From Microbacterium lacticum (GTDB lineage Bacteria > Actinomycetota > Actinomycetes > Actinomycetales > Microbacteriaceae): 64,000 nt of DNA. The notes beneath the pieces are model-generated. The model did not search any database and was not told where the DNA came from. It was given only the letters and a program-made list of their open reading frames with translations. Position numbers and translations under genes: made by a program. Shown piece by piece: positions 59,856 to 64,000 of this stretch. Position 1 is the first letter of the stretch, and each line of letters starts with the position of its first letter. The DNA lies in the NCBI RefSeq assembly GCF_006716815.1, contig NZ_VFPS01000004.1, forward strand, positions 1 to 64,000. The letters are read 5' to 3'.

Positions 59856-61058
59856 TCAGCCCTCGAGCAGCCGCTCGAGGTGTCGGCCCACGGCATCGGT
59901 CTCGATGAGGAAGCCGTCGTGGCCGAAGTCGCTCGAGAGCACGACGGTCTCGGCGTCGATCGTCGAACGGATGCCGCGGAAGATGCGCTCCTGGCCGTCG
60001 ACGGGGAAGAGCCGGTCGCTGTCGATGCCGACGACGAGCGTTCGCGCGGTGACGCGTGCCAAGGCCTCCTCGACCCCGCCGCGGTCGCGGCCGACGTCGT
60101 GCGAGTTCATCGCCTCGACGAGAGTGAGGTAGCTGTTCGCGTCGAACCGGCGCGTGAACTTGTTGCCGTGGAAGTCGAGGTAGCTCTCCACGGCGAACCG
60201 CCCGCCGCCGCCGAGGGGGCTGACGCCCGACTGCCACGACCGCTGGAAGCGCAGGTTCAGCTCGACGGGGCTGCGGTAGTTCAGCAGCGCCATGCGGCGG
60301 GCGAGGGCGAGGCCCCGGTGCGGCCCCTCGCCGTCGGCGGCGTCGTAGTAGTCGCCGCCGCCGAAGTGCGGGTCGATGCGGATCGCTTCGAGCTGCACCG
60401 AGTTCAGCGCGATCTGGTCGGCGGTCGTGGTCGGGGGAGCGGCGAGCACGGCGAGACGTTCGACCCGGTCGGGCAGCCCCACGCCCCACTCGAGCGCGTG
60501 CATGCCGCCCATCGAGCCGCCGATGACCGCCGCCCATCGGTCGATGCCGAGCCCGTCGGCGAGCAGCGCCTGCGCGGCGACTTGATCGCGCACCGTGACG
60601 TAGGGGAAGCGCAGACCCCATTCGCGCCCGTCGGGGCCGATCGAGGCGGGCCCGGTCGAACCCTGGCATCCGCCGAGCATGTTCGGCGCGACGACGAACC
60701 AGCGGTCGGTGTCGATCGCGCAGCCCGGGCCCACGATGTCCTGCCACCAGCCGTCGGTGGCGTGCCCCGGGCCCGCCTCGCCGCGCACATGGCTGTCGCC
60801 CGTGAGGGCGTGGAGGACGAGCACGGCGTTGTCCCCGGCCGCGTTCAGCTCGCCCCAGGTCTCGTACGCGAGCCGCGCGAAGGGTAGCCGCTCGCCGTTC
60901 TCGGTGTGGAACGCCCCGAGCGGCGCGAACCGCCGGCCTCCGGCCGGGTCACCGTCGCGCCACGCCCCGCTCGCGGGCGGGCGGGCGCGCAGGAGGCGCG
61001 CGTCGGCCTCGGAGATCGGCGCCGACGGCACCGTGTCTTCAGAGGCCTGCCAGTCCAT
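59856..61058 (-). CDS. metX: Homoserine O-acetyltransferase
   Basis: A 400-residue alpha/beta hydrolase fold enzyme that activates homoserine with acetyl-CoA for methionine synthesis. The signature is AVLVLHALTGDSHVRG, WFVVAPNMLGGCQGSTGPAS, the nucleophile IGGSMGGMHALEWGVGLP, and the histidine in FGHDGFL. The ATG at 61058 is preferred over 61067 because a GAGAAT hexamer lies 7 nt before it. It is downstream of metY. Confidence 0.94.
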   Translation of the reverse strand: MDWQASEDTVPSAPISEADARLLRARPPASGAWRDGDPAGGRRFAPLGAFHTENGERLPFARLAYETWGELNAAGDNAVLVLHALTGDSHVRGEAGPGHATDGWWQDIVGPGCAIDTDRWFVVAPNMLGGCQGSTGPASIGPDGREWGLRFPYVTVRDQVAAQALLADGLGIDRWAAVIGGSMGGMHALEWGVGLPDRVERLAVLAAPPTTTADQIALNSVQLEAIRIDPHFGGGDYYDAADGEGPHRGLALARRMALLNYRSPVELNLRFQRSWQSGVSPLGGGGRFAVESYLDFHGNKFTRRFDANSYLTLVEAMNSHDVGRDRGGVEEALARVTARTLVVGIDSDRLFPVDGQERIFRGIRSTIDAETVVLSSDFGHDGFLIETDAVGRHLERLLEG

Positions 61059-61121
61059 GGCATCCATTCTCGCGGGTCCGCCGCGCCGGGTGAGTCGTGT
61101 TACGCCTCCGCGCGGGAACGG

Positions 61122-61201
61122 CACGACGGCGGAGCGTCGCCGAGACACGCGGGTGGCGGATGCCACGGGTCGGCGTGTCGGGCGGGATCTCCGCCGTCGT
61201 G
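61122..61201. repeat. Nested hairpin between metY and metX
   Basis: CACGACGGCGGAG (61122-61134) pairs with CTCCGCCGTCGTG (61189-61201). Inside, ACACGC/GCGTGT and GTGGC-GGAT-GCCAC form further stems. It may be an attenuator or processing signal. Confidence 0.5.
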
Positions 61202-61264
61202 TTCGGCGCGAACGCGACGGCTCGCGCGGAACGGCAGGTGCGTCAGGTGCCGCGGGATGCCGCG

Positions 61265-62587
61265 TCAGGCGCGGGCGGCCTCGGCGACCCGGCGCGCGGC
61301 GGCGAGGGCCTGCTCGAGGTCGGCCTTGAGGTCCTCGACGTTCTCGAGACCCACCGACAGGCGCACGAGGCCGGGCGTGACGCCGGTCGTGAGCTGCTGC
61401 TCGGGGGTGAGCTGCGAGTGCGTGGTGGATGCCGGGTGGATGACCAGCGAGCGCACGTCGCCGATGTTCGCGAGGTGGCTGAACAGCGTCAGCGAGTTGA
61501 CGAACTCGCGACCCGCCTCGACGCCGCCCTTGAGCTCGAACGAGAGCACCGCGCCGACGCCCTTCGGGGCGTAGCGGTTCGCGGCGGCGTACCACGGCGA
61601 GGTCGGCAGCCCCGAGTAGTTGACCGAGGCGATGTCGTCGTGGTTCTCGAGCCACTCGGCGATCTCCTGCGCGTTCTGCACGTGGCGCTCGATGCGGAGC
61701 GACAGCGTCTCGATGCCCTGGATGAGCAGCCACGCGCTCTGCGGCGAGATGGCGGCGCCCAGGTCGCGCAGCAGCTGCACGCGTGCCTTGATGACGTAGG
61801 CGAGCGGGTCGCCGACCGCCTGCGTGTACACGGCGCCGTGGTACGAGGGGTCGGGCGTGGTGAGGCCGGGGAAGCGCTCGGCGTGCTCGGTCCACGGGAA
61901 GGTGCCGCCGTCGACGATGACGCCGCCGATCACGGTGCCGTGGCCGCCGAGGAACTTCGTCGCCGAGTGCACGACGATGTCGGCGCCGTGCTCGAACGGG
62001 CGGATGAGGTACGGCGTCGCGATCGTGTTGTCGACGATGAGGGGCACGCCCGCCTCGTGGGCGACGTCGGCGACGGTGCGGATGTCGAGCACATTGATCT
62101 TCGGGTTGCCGATCGTCTCGGCGAAGAAGAGCTTCGTGTTCGGCTGTACGGCGCGGCGCCACTCCTCGGCGTCGTCCTGGTTCTCGACGAACGTCACGTC
62201 GATGCCGAGCTTGGCGAGCGTGTACTTGAAGAGGTTGTACGTGCCGCCGTAGATCGACGACGACGAGACGATGTGGTCGCCCGCTTGCGCGATGTTCAGC
62301 ACCGCGAAGGTCTCGGCCGCCTGGCCCGAGGCGACCAGCAGCGCACCCGTGCCGCCCTCGAGCGCGGCGACGCGCTGCTCGACGACATCCTGGGTGGGGT
62401 TCTGGATGCGGGTGTAGATGTTGCCGAACTCGGCGAGGGCGAAGAGGTTCGCGGCGTGGTCGGCGTTGTCGAAGACGTAGGAGGTCGTCTGGTAGATCGG
62501 GGTCGCGCGGGCCTTCGTGACCGGATCCGGCGCGGCACCGGCGTGGATCTGCGTGGTCTCGAAGCGCCAGTTCTCGGGTGCGGACAT
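61265..62587 (-). CDS. metY: O-acetylhomoserine sulfhydrylase
   Basis: A 440-residue PLP enzyme that makes homocysteine from O-acetylhomoserine and sulfide. ATPIYQTTSYVFDNADHAAN, EGGTGALLVASGQAAETFAV, the PLP lysine motif ADIVVHSATKFLGGHGTVIG and RLSVGLENVEDLKADLEQAL are present. Together with metX it forms direct sulfhydrylation. Upstream 62588-62756 has a 12-bp palindrome but no riboswitch that I can recognise. Confidence 0.95.
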   Translation of the reverse strand: MSAPENWRFETTQIHAGAAPDPVTKARATPIYQTTSYVFDNADHAANLFALAEFGNIYTRIQNPTQDVVEQRVAALEGGTGALLVASGQAAETFAVLNIAQAGDHIVSSSSIYGGTYNLFKYTLAKLGIDVTFVENQDDAEEWRRAVQPNTKLFFAETIGNPKINVLDIRTVADVAHEAGVPLIVDNTIATPYLIRPFEHGADIVVHSATKFLGGHGTVIGGVIVDGGTFPWTEHAERFPGLTTPDPSYHGAVYTQAVGDPLAYVIKARVQLLRDLGAAISPQSAWLLIQGIETLSLRIERHVQNAQEIAEWLENHDDIASVNYSGLPTSPWYAAANRYAPKGVGAVLSFELKGGVEAGREFVNSLTLFSHLANIGDVRSLVIHPASTTHSQLTPEQQLTTGVTPGLVRLSVGLENVEDLKADLEQALAAARRVAEAARA

Positions 62588-62684
62588 GTCGGGCTCCTGC
62601 GGGTGTTACGGGTGCGGCGCAGGCGGATGCCGGGGCCACGACCGAGAGTACGGTCCGGGCTCCGTGTCAACAACGACGCGGAAA

Positions 62685-62696
62685 TGTGACGTCACA
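62685..62696. promoter_or_regulatory. Palindrome upstream of metY
   Basis: TGTGACGTCACA is a perfect 12-bp palindrome about 98 bp before the metY start. It could bind a regulator. The spacing does not fit a standard CRP/GlxR site. Confidence 0.35.
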
Positions 62697-62756
62697 ATCG
62701 GGTTCTGCGCATTCTGGGTGGGGTGAGGCGCTCGGGCGTGGCGTGACGGGGTGAGG

Positions 62757-64000
62757 TGGGTCGAGGCCCGGAGGATCGGTAGCGACCAAGCAACCTGTTC
62801 GTCCGGAGACCTCGACCCGTGCCTGATGCTACGCGCTGCGCCGCCGCGCGCCCATGTTCTGCTGTCTACTGTGATCGCTGCGACCTGCTCGTCGGACTCG
62901 ACGGGCTCCGGGTGGCCGGGGTCGAGCGTCGCGGCGATGGCGTGCTCGTGATCGATGCCGAGTCGCCGCCGGGTCCGGTCGGCTGCCCTGAGTGCGGAGT
63001 GGTCGCGGAGTCGGCGGGACGGAAGGTGCTCGTTCTGACGGACGCCCCGATGGGCGGTACTCCGGTTCGGGTCCGGTGGCGCAAGCGCCGCTGGCGGTGT
63101 CGCCAGGACGGGTGCGGGGTGCGCTCATTCACGGAGCAGAACCCGGCCGTCGCGGCGGCGAACAAAGCGCTGACGGCTCGCGCGGTGGCGTGGGCGGTGG
63201 TGCAGATGCGCCGCGAGAACGCGTCAGTGCGCGGTGTCGCTCGGCAGCTGCGCGTCGCGTGGCCGCACGGTCTGGACGCACGTGGAGGCCGAGTTACAGC
63301 GCCGCGAGCAGGACCCTGGCCGGTTCGATGGCGTCGAGGTGCTCGGCGTGGACGAGCACCTGTGGCATCACGTGTCCACGAAGCCCGTCGCCGACGGCGG
63401 GCGCGGTCCGAAGGAGCTGACCGGGATGGTCGACCTGACCCGAGACGCCACGGGACGCGTGCGGGCGCGACTGCTGGACCTGGTGCCAGGTCGATCCTCG
63501 AAGGCGTACGCAGACTGGATCAAGGAGCGGGACGAGCAGTTCCGTGCCGGGGTGAAGATCGCAGCTCTTGACCCGTTCGCCGGCTACAAGAAGGCCCTCG
63601 ACGACGAACTCGACGACGCGACCGCGGTGCTGGACGCGTTCCACGTCGTCAAGCTCGGCACCGCCGCGGTTGATGACGTCCGTCGCCGCGTCCAGCAAGA
63701 CACCCTCGGACATCGCGGCCGCAAGGGAGATCCGCTCTACGGGATCCGCAACATCCTCCGCGCCGGACGGGAGCGCCTCACCGACAGGCAGCGGTCCCGG
63801 CTCGACGCGGCGTTCGCGACGAGAGAGGAGCACGTTGAAGTTGAAGTCGCCTGGCACGCCGCCCAGCAGCTCCGCGACGCCTACCGGCACCCCAACCTGG
63901 TCGAAGGGCACAAGATCGCCGAGAAGGTTCTCGAATCGTTCCCGTCCTGCCCGATCCCCGAAATCGCCCGCCTCGGCCGCACCCTCACCCAGTGGCGAGC
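62757..64000 (+). mobile_element. ISL3-family element, left part (runs past the window)
   Basis: The transposase begins at 62819. Upstream, GGGTCGAGG near 62758 is mirrored by CCTCGACCC just before the gene start. The left terminal repeat should lie in this region but was not pinned down. The right end is outside the window. Confidence 0.75.
62819..64000 (+). pseudogene. ISL3-family transposase, frameshifted and cut by the window edge
   Basis: The N-terminal zinc-ribbon part has CPECGVVAESAGRKVL and RVRWRKRRWRCRQDGCGVRS. The frame leaves at about 63263 (QLRVAWPHGL), and the proper sequence resumes one base on as GVEVLGVDEHLWHHVSTKPV, KIAALDPFAGYKKALDDELD, VLDAFHVVKLGTAAVDDVRR, the DDE core. 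One extra C in TGGCCGCACGG explains the shift; it could be a real mutation or a read error. A remnant of a related copy is at 26275. Confidence 0.85.

Overview
The window is high-GC chromosomal DNA from an actinobacterium, most likely Microbacterium or a close relative in Microbacteriaceae. The evidence is the strong GC bias, the frequent GTG starts, the gene repertoire (archaeal-type non-discriminating AspRS, glutamine-dependent NAD+ synthase, bS22/AURKAIN peptide, BldC-type HTH, two-gene potassium uptake, ResB/CcsB cytochrome c maturation) and many gene starts that look leaderless. The genus is inferred from gene content only.

The layout has three parts. (1) Core segment, 1-11140: the 3' part of sbcC, a FUSC-type membrane protein, a nucleosidase, a phosphopantetheinyl-transferase-like protein, NAD+ synthase, a nuclease-helicase and a DUF3467 protein. 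(2) An accessory island, about 11.3-29.1 kb. It begins near a truncated sdaA and holds a DUF488 protein, an unknown 249-aa protein, a 9.2-kb nest of mobile elements, an rclA-type flavoprotein reductase, a ParA-membrane protein chimera, a luxS-mtnN pair and several gene fragments (IS21, IS30, ISL3, LMW phosphatase, a secreted repeat protein). (3) Core segment, 29.2-62.7 kb, ending in an ISL3 element that runs off the window. This part holds salvage and tRNA editing (upp, tadA), proC, TrkA/TrkH potassium uptake, regulators, an acyl-CoA synthetase, aspS, dedA and a radical-SAM/Lgt-like lipid cluster. It continues with a cytochrome c biogenesis operon (TlpA-like, CcdA, ResB, CcsB), a TetR-controlled MMPL/YhgE export pair, an old yellow enzyme, nnrD, a GT87 protein, a thiamine-binding protein, a decayed MFS gene and metY-metX.

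The most striking structure is the nest at 13495-22709. An IS256-family element with an 8-bp target duplication was hit in its left inverted repeat by an IS1182-family element (4-bp duplication). That element was hit in its own left inverted repeat by an IS3-family element (3 bp), which was hit in orfB by an IS30-family element (3 bp). Separately, a recombinase-in-trio (RIT) element with 89-bp inverted repeats sits inside the IS256 transposase gene. Each step can be undone on paper to give a continuous ancestor sequence, so the order of events can be read.

The most promising undescribed system in the core is 40936-44331. It contains a multi-cysteine radical SAM protein resembling archaeal tetraether-lipid/membrane-spanning-lipid synthases, translationally coupled to a small membrane protein and followed by an Lgt-like integral membrane protein that lacks a key Lgt asparagine, then a YPPGA-repeat membrane protein. 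A role in modifying membrane lipids or lipoproteins is an inference. A second general observation is a TANNNT hexamer placed 6-7 nt before the start codon of at least 14 core genes, and of none of the island genes that I checked.
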